From Rhodococcus oxybenzonivorans (GTDB taxonomy: Bacteria; Actinomycetota; Actinomycetes; Mycobacteriales; Mycobacteriaceae): DNA of 64,000 nt. Within the stretch, counting starts at the first letter, position 1. Each line of letters opens with the position of its first letter. The translations under genes and the position numbers were made by a program. The notes below the pieces were generated by a model that saw only the letters and a list, made by a program, of their open reading frames with translations, was not told the DNA's origin and did no database searches. Where the stretch lies: NCBI RefSeq assembly GCF_003130705.1, contig NZ_CP021357.1, positions 1-64,000 on the forward strand, in the 5' to 3' direction. Below, piece by piece: positions 36,599 to 46,062 of this stretch.

Positions 36599-37255
36599 TC
36601 AGGAATCGGCGTCGAGTAACCCGTAACGCCCCCCCATGGCCGCTGCTTCGATACGGTTTCGCGCCCCCACCCGTTGAATGAGTGAGGCGACCAGCCTCTT
36701 GGCTGTTCGTTCGCTGACATGCAGTCGCTCGGCGATTTCCGTTGTCTCCAGACCATGAGCGAGCAGGCTCCACAGTGTCACCTGTTGGGGGCCGAGCTTG
36801 TCTAAGAGATCATTTTCGGGCTTGCGACTACTGGTGAGTAATTTTTCGAGCAAGTCCGCCTCGACGACTTTCATTCCGGCGGCGAGGGCGAGTAGCGGGG
36901 CCACGAGCGCGTCCGCGTCGGACGACTTCGCCATGAATCCGTCCGCACCGCTCCGCAATGCACGCTCGGCCAAGGCGAGGTCCTCGGTGCCCGAGAGCGC
37001 AAGTATCCGCGTTGCGGGATAGGCTGCCCGTACTGCGGCGATGGCCTCCAATCCGCCTCGTGGCGGCAGAGTCAGGTCAATCGTCACAATGTCCGCTCGG
37101 TTCTTGCCGACCAGTGCTACCGCCTCATCGCCGTTCGTCGTGGTGCCGGCAACGTCGAAAAGATGGTCGGCCCTGGTGCCCAACAGGAGTTCGAGGCCCT
37201 GGGTGAAGAGCGCGTGGTCGTCCACAATAACTACGACGAGTGGGGAACCAGGCAT
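36599..37255 (-). CDS. NarL/LuxR-family response regulator
   Basis: A 218-residue two-component regulator. The receiver domain (VVVIVDDHALFTQGLELLLG, phospho-acceptor in ADIVTIDLTLPPRGG, Thr/Ser and Lys in ILALSGTED and GFMAKSS) is followed by a LuxR helix-turn-helix (LLAHGLETTEIAERLHVSER). Divergent from a histidine kinase 102 bp away. It probably controls the R2lox operon, the downstream catabolic/Mce genes or both. ATG 37255 fits the family start; its site is weak. Confidence 0.9.
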   Translation of the reverse strand: MPGSPLVVVIVDDHALFTQGLELLLGTRADHLFDVAGTTTNGDEAVALVGKNRADIVTIDLTLPPRGGLEAIAAVRAAYPATRILALSGTEDLALAERALRSGADGFMAKSSDADALVAPLLALAAGMKVVEADLLEKLLTSSRKPENDLLDKLGPQQVTLWSLLAHGLETTEIAERLHVSERTAKRLVASLIQRVGARNRIEAAAMGGRYGLLDADS

Positions 37256-37357
37256 AGGTTGTAGTGTGACACGCCCGATCGGCACACGGCGCTGTGAGGT
37301 CGCTTACGGCGCGGATCTGACAGGACCGATTCGGTGCGGCCTTGAGGAGTAACGATC

Positions 37358-38695
37358 ATGTCGAGAAAGAACGACTCTGTCGTGGGAGCTGCTGCGACGA
37401 AGCCTGTTCAATGGAAGGAACCCGAGCGCGTCATCGCGGTGCTCCGGGTTCTGGTCGTCGTCAGCATCACCGTGGTCGTAGCGTTCGGAACGCCGATAAA
37501 CCGCACATACCTGCCGCTGGCGGTGATCGGTCTCGGGTTCGCCTACACGTACGCCACTTACGTCTTGATTGCTGATCTACGAGGGCTGCGCCAGCTGCCC
37601 CAGGATGCGGTCGCAGCCCTCGACGGGGTGGTGTCGGTGACGGTGGCGGCCGCGACCGGTGCAGCAGTGAGCCACCTGGTCGCGGTTCTGCCTTTGGCGA
37701 TCGTCGCGATCGCGGTACGCCAGGGGATGCGGCATGCCATTGTCGACGCAACATGTGTGGGTGCACTCTTTGCCGTGGTTACACTCGCCACCCCGCTGCC
37801 CGATGTGGCGACGGCGTACCGCATAGAGACGGCATTGTGGTGGTTCGGCTACCTAATTATGTTTGCCATATTGACCGGCACCCTGCGGAGCCTCCTCGAT
37901 CGTGAACACGACCGGGCGATCCGGGCCAAGGCCGAGGCACTCTCGGAGCACCTGGCAGTTATCGAGGAACGCGATCTGCGCGCCAGACTGCTCGAAGCCC
38001 AAGCGATGCGAGATGATGGGCTGCGGGTGGTGCTGCACGAATTTCGCACGCCGATCTCTTCATTGAGTTCGTTGGCCAACTCCCTCACCACCCCAGGCCG
38101 GTTTGACGCCCAGGCCCAGGAAAGGGCAATCAGCCTGATTGCAGCACATAGCCGGCACCTCACCGACATGCTCGACAGTTTGGCCGATGTGGCGTTGCGG
38201 ACGGGTGATCCCACCGGCGTCGCCCGCGTCCGGCGCACCGCATTGGACGAGCTTGCCCACGCGTCTATCGAAGCGGCGGGCATCTCGCGCGCGAACAGCA
38301 AGATCACCATCACACCTCCCGGCGCCGTGGTCCGCTGCGATGCCCACCGACTACGCCGTGTCATGACGAACCTTCTCGAGAATGCGCGACGGTACGGTGC
38401 GGACCATCCGGTGGAACTGTCCCTGGTTTGCACCTCATCGTCCCTGAAGGTCGAAGTCGGCGACCGCGGGCCGGGTTTGACCGATGACGAGACCACCCTG
38501 GTTACCCGCAAGTTCGTCAGCCTCGGCGAGCGAGGAGGCACCGCGGGGCTCGGATTGTGGATCGTCGCGGAAATATCGAGCGCGATGGGCGGTACCTTCG
38601 TCCTCGTGCCGCGCACCGGGGGAGGACTGATCGCCCGCGTCGTCATCCCACTGGACAGCCCCCCGGAGGCCCCAGCACGCGCCGGCACACGCTGA
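37358..38695 (+). CDS. Membrane histidine kinase (HisKA type)
   Basis: A 445-residue kinase. About six membrane helices fill residues 25-180 with no large extracytoplasmic loop, so the signal may be sensed in the membrane, as would suit a hydrophobic substrate. The dimerisation/phospho-acceptor box VVLHEFRTPISSLS has His227, followed by the N box (LRRVMTNLLENARRYG), G1 (DRGPGLT) and G2 (GTAGLGLWIV). GAGGAG precedes the ATG. HisKA kinases usually pair with OmpR-type regulators; here the neighbour is NarL-type. Confidence 0.9.
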   Translation: MSRKNDSVVGAAATKPVQWKEPERVIAVLRVLVVVSITVVVAFGTPINRTYLPLAVIGLGFAYTYATYVLIADLRGLRQLPQDAVAALDGVVSVTVAAATGAAVSHLVAVLPLAIVAIAVRQGMRHAIVDATCVGALFAVVTLATPLPDVATAYRIETALWWFGYLIMFAILTGTLRSLLDREHDRAIRAKAEALSEHLAVIEERDLRARLLEAQAMRDDGLRVVLHEFRTPISSLSSLANSLTTPGRFDAQAQERAISLIAAHSRHLTDMLDSLADVALRTGDPTGVARVRRTALDELAHASIEAAGISRANSKITITPPGAVVRCDAHRLRRVMTNLLENARRYGADHPVELSLVCTSSSLKVEVGDRGPGLTDDETTLVTRKFVSLGERGGTAGLGLWIVAEISSAMGGTFVLVPRTGGGLIARVVIPLDSPPEAPARAGTR

Positions 38696-39205
38696 TGCGA
38701 CTCCTCCACGCCGAAAGGGCGGGAATCGGTCCCAGCCTCAACCTCTGCTCGTAATGCGGCGGCCCGCCGGCGCCGCCCACCACCTGCACTGCGCAGCGTC
38801 GGCCCGATCGCCGCCAATCAGGCCGTCAACCCGCCCGCGTAACAACATTGTCCACGAAAACTGGCACCACTCCGCGACAGGATCCGGTCACTACGGACGG
38901 TTCATCCCGGTGCGCCACAGCCAGTTCTGCCGTACTGATCCGGCGTACTTCTCGACCTTGCTCCGGTGCCGGGCTTACCCGTAGTGAACGGATCTGGGGG
39001 CGGCGGTTCCCCTGTGTGCGCATTGTGGGCGCTTTCTACCCGTCCACCCAGTGCTCGCTCGGTCGGAAGTCTCGGGCCTTCCAGCGCGGCCGCGACGGCC
39101 TGCTCGGGCCATCCATGGCCCGTACGCCCCGCGCGAAGACGTGACCTGGATCACCAGACTTGCCTCTGGTGCGCCGAAGTCCGGCGTCCTCAAGCAGGAG
39201 ATTCG
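38696..39205. other. Intergenic stretch before the aldehyde dehydrogenase
   Basis: About 510 bases without a protein-like frame; should hold the promoter of the aldehyde dehydrogenase-to-Mce gene series. No clear dyad found. Confidence 0.4.
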
Positions 39206-40690
39206 ATGACCACGATCATCCCTGAAGGCACGGCACCGTCCTTGGAAGGTGCCGAGGAGAGCATCTTCATTGCAGGACAGCGACGCCCAGCGTTGAGCGG
39301 CAACACCCTGGACACCGTCGACCCAGGAAACGGGAAGGTCCTGACCCGGATCGCGCTGGGCACCAGTGACGATGTCGACGCCGCTGTGCGCTCGGCCCAC
39401 GCCGCCCAGACCGAATGGGGCGCGCTCAAGCCCACGGCACGCAGTCGTGCGCTGGCCGAGCTCGCGCACCTCGTCGAACAGAACGCGGAGGAGCTTGCCA
39501 TCCTCGAAACCCTGGACAACGGTAAGCCGCTCACGGAGTCACTCTTCCTCGACATGAGCATCGCAACGGAAGTCTGGCGATACTACTCCGGTAGTCCATC
39601 CCGGCTGACCGGCGATGTTCTGCCCGTATCGCCGCTGGTGGGCGAGGCCCTGACATACACGCGGCGGCAACCACTCGGTGTCGTCGGCGCCATCGTCCCA
39701 TGGAACTTCCCGCTGCTGATCGCCAGCTGGAAGATCGCGCCCGCCCTGGCCGCAGGAAACGCCGTCGTTGTCAAGCCCAGCGAGATGACCTCGCTGACGG
39801 CGGTGCGGCTCGCAGAACTCGCCATCGAGGCAGGGCTGCCTCCGGGATTGTTCAACGTCGTAACCGGCTTGGGCCACGAGGCGGGACAAGCGCTCGTCGA
39901 ACATCCGGGTGTGGACAAGATCACGTTCACCGGGTCGACGGAGACGGGTCGGCGCATCGTTGCCGCCAGTGCCCGCAACCTTGCGAAGGTGACGCTCGAG
40001 CTCGGTGGCAAGTCCGCCAACATCGTCTTCGAGGACGCTGACCTCGACGCAGTGGTCGAGGGTGCCCTGACAGCCATCTTCGTGAATCAAGGGCAGGTCT
40101 GTTGCGCCGGTAGCCGACTGTTCGTACACCGCAGCGTCCATGACGAGGTGGTGGCCCGACTGGTCGAGGCGACACAGGGAATCGTGACCGGGCACGGACT
40201 CGATGACGACACGCAGATGGGACCGTTGGTCTCGGAGAGTCAGCTCAACCGGGTCGAGGGTTTTGTCCAGGCCGCACTCGAGGAAGGAGCGGTTCTGCAG
40301 ATCGGTGGCAACCGCCGCCCCGAGTCCGCCGGCTTCTTCCTCGAACCCACGATCTTCACCGGCGTCACCGATCACATGCGCATTGCCCGCGAGGAAGTGT
40401 TCGGCCCGGTTCTGTCGGTGCTGACCTTCGATGACGAGGCCGAGGCAATCGCCCGCGCGAACTCGAGCGAATACGGACTCGCGGCCGGCGTGTGGACGCG
40501 TGATGTGTCACGCGCACACCGGGTTGCGCACGCACTCGATGCGGGGACGGTGTGGGTCAACATGTACAACATGCTGGACCCGACCTCACCTTTCGGTGGT
40601 TTCAAGAATTCCGGGTATGGACGTGACCTCGGCGAGGAAGCGCTTCTCGGCAATACCCAGACCAAGTCGGTCTGGATAAATCTCGACTAA
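39206..40690 (+). CDS. NAD(P)+-dependent aldehyde dehydrogenase
   Basis: A 494-residue aldehyde dehydrogenase of normal length. Motifs in order: VVGAIVPWNFPLLIASWKIA, FTGSTETGRRI, catalytic base ELGGKSAN, catalytic cysteine in NQGQVCCAGSR, EEVFGPVLSVL, and PFGGFKNSGYGRDLG near the end. It would oxidise the aldehyde from the alcohol dehydrogenase to a carboxylic acid. AGGAG precedes the ATG. 11 bp before the SCP2 gene. Confidence 0.92.
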   Translation: MTTIIPEGTAPSLEGAEESIFIAGQRRPALSGNTLDTVDPGNGKVLTRIALGTSDDVDAAVRSAHAAQTEWGALKPTARSRALAELAHLVEQNAEELAILETLDNGKPLTESLFLDMSIATEVWRYYSGSPSRLTGDVLPVSPLVGEALTYTRRQPLGVVGAIVPWNFPLLIASWKIAPALAAGNAVVVKPSEMTSLTAVRLAELAIEAGLPPGLFNVVTGLGHEAGQALVEHPGVDKITFTGSTETGRRIVAASARNLAKVTLELGGKSANIVFEDADLDAVVEGALTAIFVNQGQVCCAGSRLFVHRSVHDEVVARLVEATQGIVTGHGLDDDTQMGPLVSESQLNRVEGFVQAALEEGAVLQIGGNRRPESAGFFLEPTIFTGVTDHMRIAREEVFGPVLSVLTFDDEAEAIARANSSEYGLAAGVWTRDVSRAHRVAHALDAGTVWVNMYNMLDPTSPFGGFKNSGYGRDLGEEALLGNTQTKSVWINLD

Positions 40691-40701
40691 GGAGAAACGC
40701 A

Positions 40702-41112
40702 ATGGGCGTCTTCAAGAACGACGACGATGTGTACAAGTATGTCGGTGGGGTGTTCACTCAGGGAGTTGCAGACCCCGAACTCGGACCGAAGTTTGCGGAG
40801 TCGGGTGTGACCCTTCGGATCACCTACACCGATCCGGATTCGGTGATCACCGTCGACTTTCCGAATGGCAAGGTCTACACCGGAGCGGGCGTCGGGCCCG
40901 ACCCGAACGTCGAGCTGTTCATGTCGGCCGACAACGGAAACAAGTTCTGGCTCGGCAACCTCAATCTCCCCGTTGCCATGGCGAAGGGCACGGTGCGCGC
41001 CAAGGGGCCGGTGCCGAAGCTCCTCAAACTCATCCCTGCAGCGAAGACACTGTTCGACCCGTACCGAAAAATGCTCGCCGCCGACGAACGCGCTGATCTG
41101 CTGAACGCCTAA
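40702..41112 (+). CDS. SCP2 sterol/lipid-carrier domain protein
   Basis: A 136-residue single-domain SCP2 protein (VTLRITYTDPDSVITVDFPN, then NGNKFWLGNLNLPVAMAKG and KLLKLIPAAK). SCP2 domains hold fatty acyl, sterol or other hydrophobic molecules. Between aldehyde dehydrogenase and acyl-CoA synthetase it probably carries the hydrophobic intermediate; the exact ligand is unknown. AAGGAGA lies upstream. Confidence 0.88.
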   Translation: MGVFKNDDDVYKYVGGVFTQGVADPELGPKFAESGVTLRITYTDPDSVITVDFPNGKVYTGAGVGPDPNVELFMSADNGNKFWLGNLNLPVAMAKGTVRAKGPVPKLLKLIPAAKTLFDPYRKMLAADERADLLNA

Positions 41113-41120
41113 GTCACCCT

Positions 41121-41162
41121 GAGGGGGCGCGGCACGCCGATTTCGCCGCGCCGCGCCCCCTC
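41121..41162 (+). terminator. Hairpin between SCP2 and acyl-CoA synthetase genes
   Basis: Perfect 13-bp arms (GAGGGGGCGCGGC / GCCGCGCCCCCTC) with a 16-base loop; may reduce rather than end read-through. Confidence 0.6.
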
Positions 41163-41203
41163 GACGACAAGTCCCCCCTTTTTCCTGGAGCCTGGAGACC
41201 CCC

Positions 41204-42895
41204 GTGCTTAGTACGATGCAAACCTCTCCCCTGCTGGTCCGCGAGATTCTGCTTCACGGACAGCGCATATACGGGAACTCCACTGTCGTGACCTACGAGC
41301 CGGATTCCTGCCGTCGCACCACATTTGACGAGGTAGCCCACCGCGCCGAACGCCTCGCCAGCGGGCTGACCGAGATCGGAGTTTCTCCGGGCGACCGGGT
41401 CGCCACACTCCTGTGGAACACGCAGGAACATCTCGAGTGCTACCTCGCGATCCCTTCGATGGGCGCGGTCCTCCACACCCTCAACCTGCGACTGACTCCA
41501 GAGCAATTGGCGTTCGTGATCAACCATGCTCAAGACAAAGTCGTCATCGCCGACAGGACCACCCTTCCGCTGCTCGCCCGGGTCTTCGACCAGCTCACGA
41601 CCGTCGAGCATGTCATCGTCGTCGGCGACACCGACACCAACGAGCTGCCCGACGACCGGAACTTTCGCTACGAAGACCTACTCACCTTGACCCGCACACC
41701 GTTCGTCTGGCCTGATCTAGACGAATCTCAGGCTGCAGCAATGTGTTACACCAGCGGCACGACGGGCGACCCGAAGGGTGTCGTCTACAGTCACCGCTCG
41801 ACATACCTGCATTCCCTGGCGTCGGCCGCAGGAAATGTTTTCGGTGTCAACGAGCACGACATCGTGCTTCCGGTGGTACCGATGTTCCACGCAAATGCGT
41901 GGGGATTGGCCTACACATCCTGGCTCTCCGGGTCCGATCTACTCTTGCCCGGCCGCTACCTCCAGGCTGAGCATCTGGCAAGAATGATCGAGTCCGAGCG
42001 ACCCACCCTCGCCGGTGCCGTACCGACAATCTGGAACGACCTCCTCGGCTACGCCCGCACACACAGCACAGATCTGAGCAGTCTGCGGCTCGTCGCCTGC
42101 GGAGGATCCGCGGTTCCACGCTCTCTCATCGAGGGCTACGAGTCCGATTTCGGTGTCCGCATCATTCAGGCATGGGGAATGACCGAGACCAGCCCGCTCG
42201 CAGCGGTCGCCCTGCCGCCGAAGGGAAGTGCGCCGGAGGACGAAATGTACTGGCGATCCAAGACCGGCCGGGTGACCGCGGGCGTCGAAGCGCGTCTGAT
42301 AGACGACTCCGGCAACGAGGTGCCCTGGGACGGAAAGTCGATCGGCGAGATCCAGGTGCGAGGGCCATGGATTACCGGGGCCTACTACGGCGTCGACGCC
42401 ACCGACAAGTTCGCGGACGGATGGCTGCGCACCGGTGACGTCGCCCATATCGACCCCCGCGGATACATCCAGATCACCGACCGGACGAAAGACGTCATCA
42501 AGTCGGGAGGCGAGTGGATCAGCTCCGTCGACCTCGAAAACGCCCTGATGGGGCACCCAGAGGTCTTCGAAGCAGCCGTTATCGCCGTACCCGATGCCAA
42601 GTGGGAAGAGCGGCCCCTGGCCTGTGTGGTGCGCAACCCAGGCTCGACGATCGGCCCGGACGAACTGCGCACCTTCCTCGACTCACAGGTCGCAAAGTGG
42701 TGGATTCCCGAACGCTGGGCATTTCTCGAGACGGTGCCCAAAACCAGCGTCGGAAAGTTCGACAAGAAGGCGCTGCGCGCGCTGTACGCACGAGGTGACA
42801 TCGAACAGCACATTTCGACCGACGCAGCACAGCTCACCCGCGATTCACCCATCGCCGACGGTGATCGGAGTCTCCCGCAGGGAACGCTCGGATAA
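41204..42895 (+). CDS. Fatty-acid--CoA ligase (FadD-like acyl-CoA synthetase)
   Basis: A 563-residue ANL-family enzyme. The P-loop CYTSGTTGDPKGVVYSHRS lies near residue 182, followed by QAWGMTETSPLA, YYGVDATDKFADGWLRTGD, the hinge ITDRTKDVIKSGGEWIS and the catalytic Lys region PKTSVGKFDKKALR near the end. It would activate the acid from the aldehyde dehydrogenase with CoA for beta-oxidation. Closest in pattern to the medium/long-chain group. GTG 41204 follows GGAG. Confidence 0.9.
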   Translation: MLSTMQTSPLLVREILLHGQRIYGNSTVVTYEPDSCRRTTFDEVAHRAERLASGLTEIGVSPGDRVATLLWNTQEHLECYLAIPSMGAVLHTLNLRLTPEQLAFVINHAQDKVVIADRTTLPLLARVFDQLTTVEHVIVVGDTDTNELPDDRNFRYEDLLTLTRTPFVWPDLDESQAAAMCYTSGTTGDPKGVVYSHRSTYLHSLASAAGNVFGVNEHDIVLPVVPMFHANAWGLAYTSWLSGSDLLLPGRYLQAEHLARMIESERPTLAGAVPTIWNDLLGYARTHSTDLSSLRLVACGGSAVPRSLIEGYESDFGVRIIQAWGMTETSPLAAVALPPKGSAPEDEMYWRSKTGRVTAGVEARLIDDSGNEVPWDGKSIGEIQVRGPWITGAYYGVDATDKFADGWLRTGDVAHIDPRGYIQITDRTKDVIKSGGEWISSVDLENALMGHPEVFEAAVIAVPDAKWEERPLACVVRNPGSTIGPDELRTFLDSQVAKWWIPERWAFLETVPKTSVGKFDKKALRALYARGDIEQHISTDAAQLTRDSPIADGDRSLPQGTLG

Positions 42896-43058
42896 CGCGA
42901 CGAGCATTGTCAGCCGATGTGACACCTTTCTGACACGGTCGGCACCGGGGCCGCGCGGCTCTCCCCACGACTTCGGACCCGGCACGGACCCCGGCACGGT
43001 CGAATCGACGGTAGTGGGTGGCCGCACCCCGCTGGGCACCGAGCACCGGAAAGGGCTC

Positions 43059-43101
43059 CGCCCCTGCCAAGGCCGACCGAAGACCGTCTTTGGCAGGGGC
43101 G
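43059..43101. terminator. Hairpin in the FadD-YrbE gap
   Basis: Perfect 12-bp arms (CGCCCCTGCCAA / TTGGCAGGGGCG) with a 19-base loop, about 75 bp before the first permease gene. Confidence 0.5.
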
Positions 43102-43174
43102 AATCGAACGGTGACGGCGCACCCGCCGTCACCTACTCACACACAGGCACCCACTTATCAGCGCGGAGGATTAC

Positions 43175-43975
43175 GTGCAAACGCTTGAAGAATCCGGATC
43201 GGCGAGCGAGAGAAGAGCGCAGGCGTCGGCCGCCCTACGCGTGGCACCCCGCGCGGTGGGCGCCTTCTACGCCACTTCACTCGAGACGTTCCGCTTCATG
43301 TTTCGTCGACCATTTCATCTGCGCGAATTCCTCCTCCAGGCGTGGTTCATTGCCGGTGTGTCAATCATGCCGACTCTGTTGATGGCGATCCCGTTCTGCA
43401 TGATGTTCGTCTATCAGATCAACATCTTGCTGGCCGAGATCGGTGCCGTCGACCTGAGCGGCGCCGGCGCCGGTGTCGCCATCGTCCGCGAAATCGGACC
43501 GATCGTCACAGTCCTGGTCGTCGCGGGCGCGGGATCGACCGCGGTCTGCGCCGATCTCGGATCGCGGACGATTCGCGAGGAGATCGATGCGATGAAGGTC
43601 CTCGGCATCGATCCCATTCACCGCCTGTGCGTTCCGCGAGTGTTGGCCTCGACGGTCATCGCCATGTTCCTCAACGGCCTGGTGTCGGCGGTCGGTCTGG
43701 TCGGAGGCTATATCGCCACCGTGTACATGCAGGGCGCTTCCCCCGGCCAGTACGTCACCTCGATCTCGATTCTGACCGGTCTCGGGGACTTCTTCGTCGC
43801 CGAAATCAAGGCGGCGGTGTTCGGGATGCTCGCCGGACTGGTCGCCTGCCACCTCGGCCTGAACGTGCGCGGCGGGCCGAAGGGCGTCGGTGACGCCGTC
43901 AACCAGACAGTGGTCTTCAGCTTCCTGTTGCTGTTCCTGGCGAACTCGATCATCACCACATTGGCCTTGCACTGA
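43175..43975 (+). CDS. yrbEA: YrbE-A permease subunit of the Mce transporter
   Basis: A 266-residue MlaE/YrbE-family permease with about five to six membrane helices and the family core IVREIGPIVTVLVVAGAGSTAVCADLG then EEIDAMKVLGIDP. With YrbE-B it forms the inner-membrane channel of a Mce lipid importer. GTG start with GCGGAGGA. First gene of the Mce set. Confidence 0.93.
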   Translation: MQTLEESGSASERRAQASAALRVAPRAVGAFYATSLETFRFMFRRPFHLREFLLQAWFIAGVSIMPTLLMAIPFCMMFVYQINILLAEIGAVDLSGAGAGVAIVREIGPIVTVLVVAGAGSTAVCADLGSRTIREEIDAMKVLGIDPIHRLCVPRVLASTVIAMFLNGLVSAVGLVGGYIATVYMQGASPGQYVTSISILTGLGDFFVAEIKAAVFGMLAGLVACHLGLNVRGGPKGVGDAVNQTVVFSFLLLFLANSIITTLALH

Positions 43976-44027
43976 ACACGTTTGGACAACTGACAGAAAA
44001 CCGCACGACAAGAACGACGGGAATCTC

Positions 44028-44897
44028 GTGTCGAAATCCAACAGACCTACTGGTCTCCGGGGAACCGGAGCCGCCGCGATCAAGTTGATTGATGCGCCGG
44101 TCGGCCATCTCGAAGAGATGGGTAGACAGCTCTCCTTCTACAACCACACGATCGCGTCGGTTCCGCGGACCTTCCGGCGCTACCGCGCCGAGACGATTCG
44201 GCTCCTCGCAGAAGTGAGCATGGGCACCGGAGCCCTCGCCGTGATCGGGGGGACCCTGGTGGTCATCACCATGCTCACCGCCGCAGTGGGGTACGAGGTC
44301 GGCCAGCAGGGCTCGACCTCTCTCGGCCACATCGGCCTTGGTGCACTGTCCGGCTTCATCTCTGCCTTCTTCAATACCCGCGAAGCGATCCCGGTGATCG
44401 CGGGCATCGCCTTGACGGCAACCGTGGGGGCTGGATTCACCGCACAGCTCGGCGCCATGCGCGTCAGCGAGGAGATCGACGCGATGGAAACCATGTCGAT
44501 TCCTTCACTGCCGTACCTGGTCACCACGCGGGTGATGGCAGGGGTGATTGCGGTGATCCCGCTGTACTCGGTGGCGTTGTTCATCGGCTTCGCCTCCACC
44601 CAGCTGGTCACCGTCTACATGGTCGGGGAAGCAGAAGGAACGTTCTGGCACTACTTCAACGTGTTCCTCGTACCCAGCGACGTGATCTGGTCGGCGGTCA
44701 AGGTGCTGGCGATGTCCGTGGTGGTGATGTGCGTGCACTGCTACCACGGCTACAACGCCAGCGGTGGTCCCGCCGGTGTGGGTGTCGCGGTCGGTCGGGC
44801 AGTTCGAACGTCCCTGATTTCCATCATGGTGATCGACCTTCTGATCGGTATCGCCGTGTACGGCGGCACCGCCGGGGCAGTGCGGGTGTCGGGCTGA
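44028..44897 (+). CDS. yrbEB: YrbE-B permease subunit of the Mce transporter
   Basis: A 289-residue partner permease with the same core (ALTATVGAGFTAQLGAMRVS, EEIDAMETMSIPSLP) and about six helices. The GTG at 44028 keeps the usual N-terminus; its ribosome site is weak. MceA begins 2 bp after its stop. Confidence 0.93.
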   Translation: MSKSNRPTGLRGTGAAAIKLIDAPVGHLEEMGRQLSFYNHTIASVPRTFRRYRAETIRLLAEVSMGTGALAVIGGTLVVITMLTAAVGYEVGQQGSTSLGHIGLGALSGFISAFFNTREAIPVIAGIALTATVGAGFTAQLGAMRVSEEIDAMETMSIPSLPYLVTTRVMAGVIAVIPLYSVALFIGFASTQLVTVYMVGEAEGTFWHYFNVFLVPSDVIWSAVKVLAMSVVVMCVHCYHGYNASGGPAGVGVAVGRAVRTSLISIMVIDLLIGIAVYGGTAGAVRVSG

Positions 44898-44898
44898 C

Positions 44899-46062
44899 AT
44901 GAGTGGACATCTGGCAGAACGCAGCCGCAAAACCTACGTCGCACTCGGCCTGCTGCTGGTCGTGGTGGGCGCGTTGGCGACGGCCACCTCAATCGCCGTC
45001 TACCGGGGAAACTTCACCTCGGCTATCCCCGTCAAGTTGTACGCAACCCGCGCCGGCTTGTCGCTCGAACCCGGATCCGACGTGAAGATACGCGAGGTCG
45101 TCGTCGGCCGGGTCACCGACGTGAAGCTGGTTGACGGGCAGGCCGAGATCTCCATGGACATCGACGACAACCGTGCGAGCACCATCGCCGCGAACGTTTC
45201 AGCGGCGATCGATCCCACGACCCTGTTCGGCCGCAAGTTCGTCACCCTGGTGCAGCCTGCAACGCCCTCCTCCGAGACGATCTCGGCGGGCACGGTGCTC
45301 TCGACGGGACAGGTGGCGACGGAAATCAACGATCTACTCGAATCGTTGGTGACCGTGTTGCGCACGGTGGAGCCGGAGAAGGTCAACGGGTCCTTGAACG
45401 CATTGGCGACGTCACTGCACGGCCGGGGCGACCACCTCGGGGACACCCTGGTCGAACTCAACACCTATCTCTCGAGTTTCAACGACAGCATCCCCACCCT
45501 GCAGCGTGACCTGATGCAGGGCGCACAAACCACCGACATCCTCGCCGCCGCGACTCCCGACCTCATGGCAACTGTCGATCACGCCAGCACCACCGCGACG
45601 ACAATCACCGAACGCCAAGACCAGCTCAACGCGTTCATCCTCAGCTTCACCGGCTTCGGCAACAGTGGTCACGGCCTTCTCGACGCCGCCGGCACACCGC
45701 TGACCGAATCCCTGTCATCCTTGGCGCCGACCACCGCCCTGCTCGCCGAGCGGGCTCCGGCCCTTCCCTGCTTCGTCGAAAGCCTGAAGCAGACCAACAC
45801 CTACCTCGAACGGATCTTCGGGGGGAGTGACATGCCCGGGTTGAACATCACCAGCACCCTGTTGATGGGTGACCCGCCCTATACGAACTCGGCCAATCTG
45901 CCGGTCGTGGAGGCCGACGGTCCCGTGGCCTGCTACGACTGGACACAGCCGCAGGGACACACCAACTTTGACGACGGCAGTGACGCATACCGTCCCGCGC
46001 GTACCCCGATGGATCTGATCGGGAACCCCTTCGCGCAGTTCTTCCTGGGAGGTCTGCGATGA
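44899..46062 (+). CDS. mceA: MceA-family substrate-binding protein
   Basis: A 387-residue protein with one N-terminal membrane helix (about 14-34), the MCE/MlaD beta domain (about 38-115; LYATRAGLSLEPGSDVKIRE-VVVGRVTDV) and a long helical tail. In Mce complexes six such proteins form a tunnel across the periplasm. The stop overlaps the next start by 4 bp. Confidence 0.92.
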   Translation: MSGHLAERSRKTYVALGLLLVVVGALATATSIAVYRGNFTSAIPVKLYATRAGLSLEPGSDVKIREVVVGRVTDVKLVDGQAEISMDIDDNRASTIAANVSAAIDPTTLFGRKFVTLVQPATPSSETISAGTVLSTGQVATEINDLLESLVTVLRTVEPEKVNGSLNALATSLHGRGDHLGDTLVELNTYLSSFNDSIPTLQRDLMQGAQTTDILAAATPDLMATVDHASTTATTITERQDQLNAFILSFTGFGNSGHGLLDAAGTPLTESLSSLAPTTALLAERAPALPCFVESLKQTNTYLERIFGGSDMPGLNITSTLLMGDPPYTNSANLPVVEADGPVACYDWTQPQGHTNFDDGSDAYRPARTPMDLIGNPFAQFFLGGLR

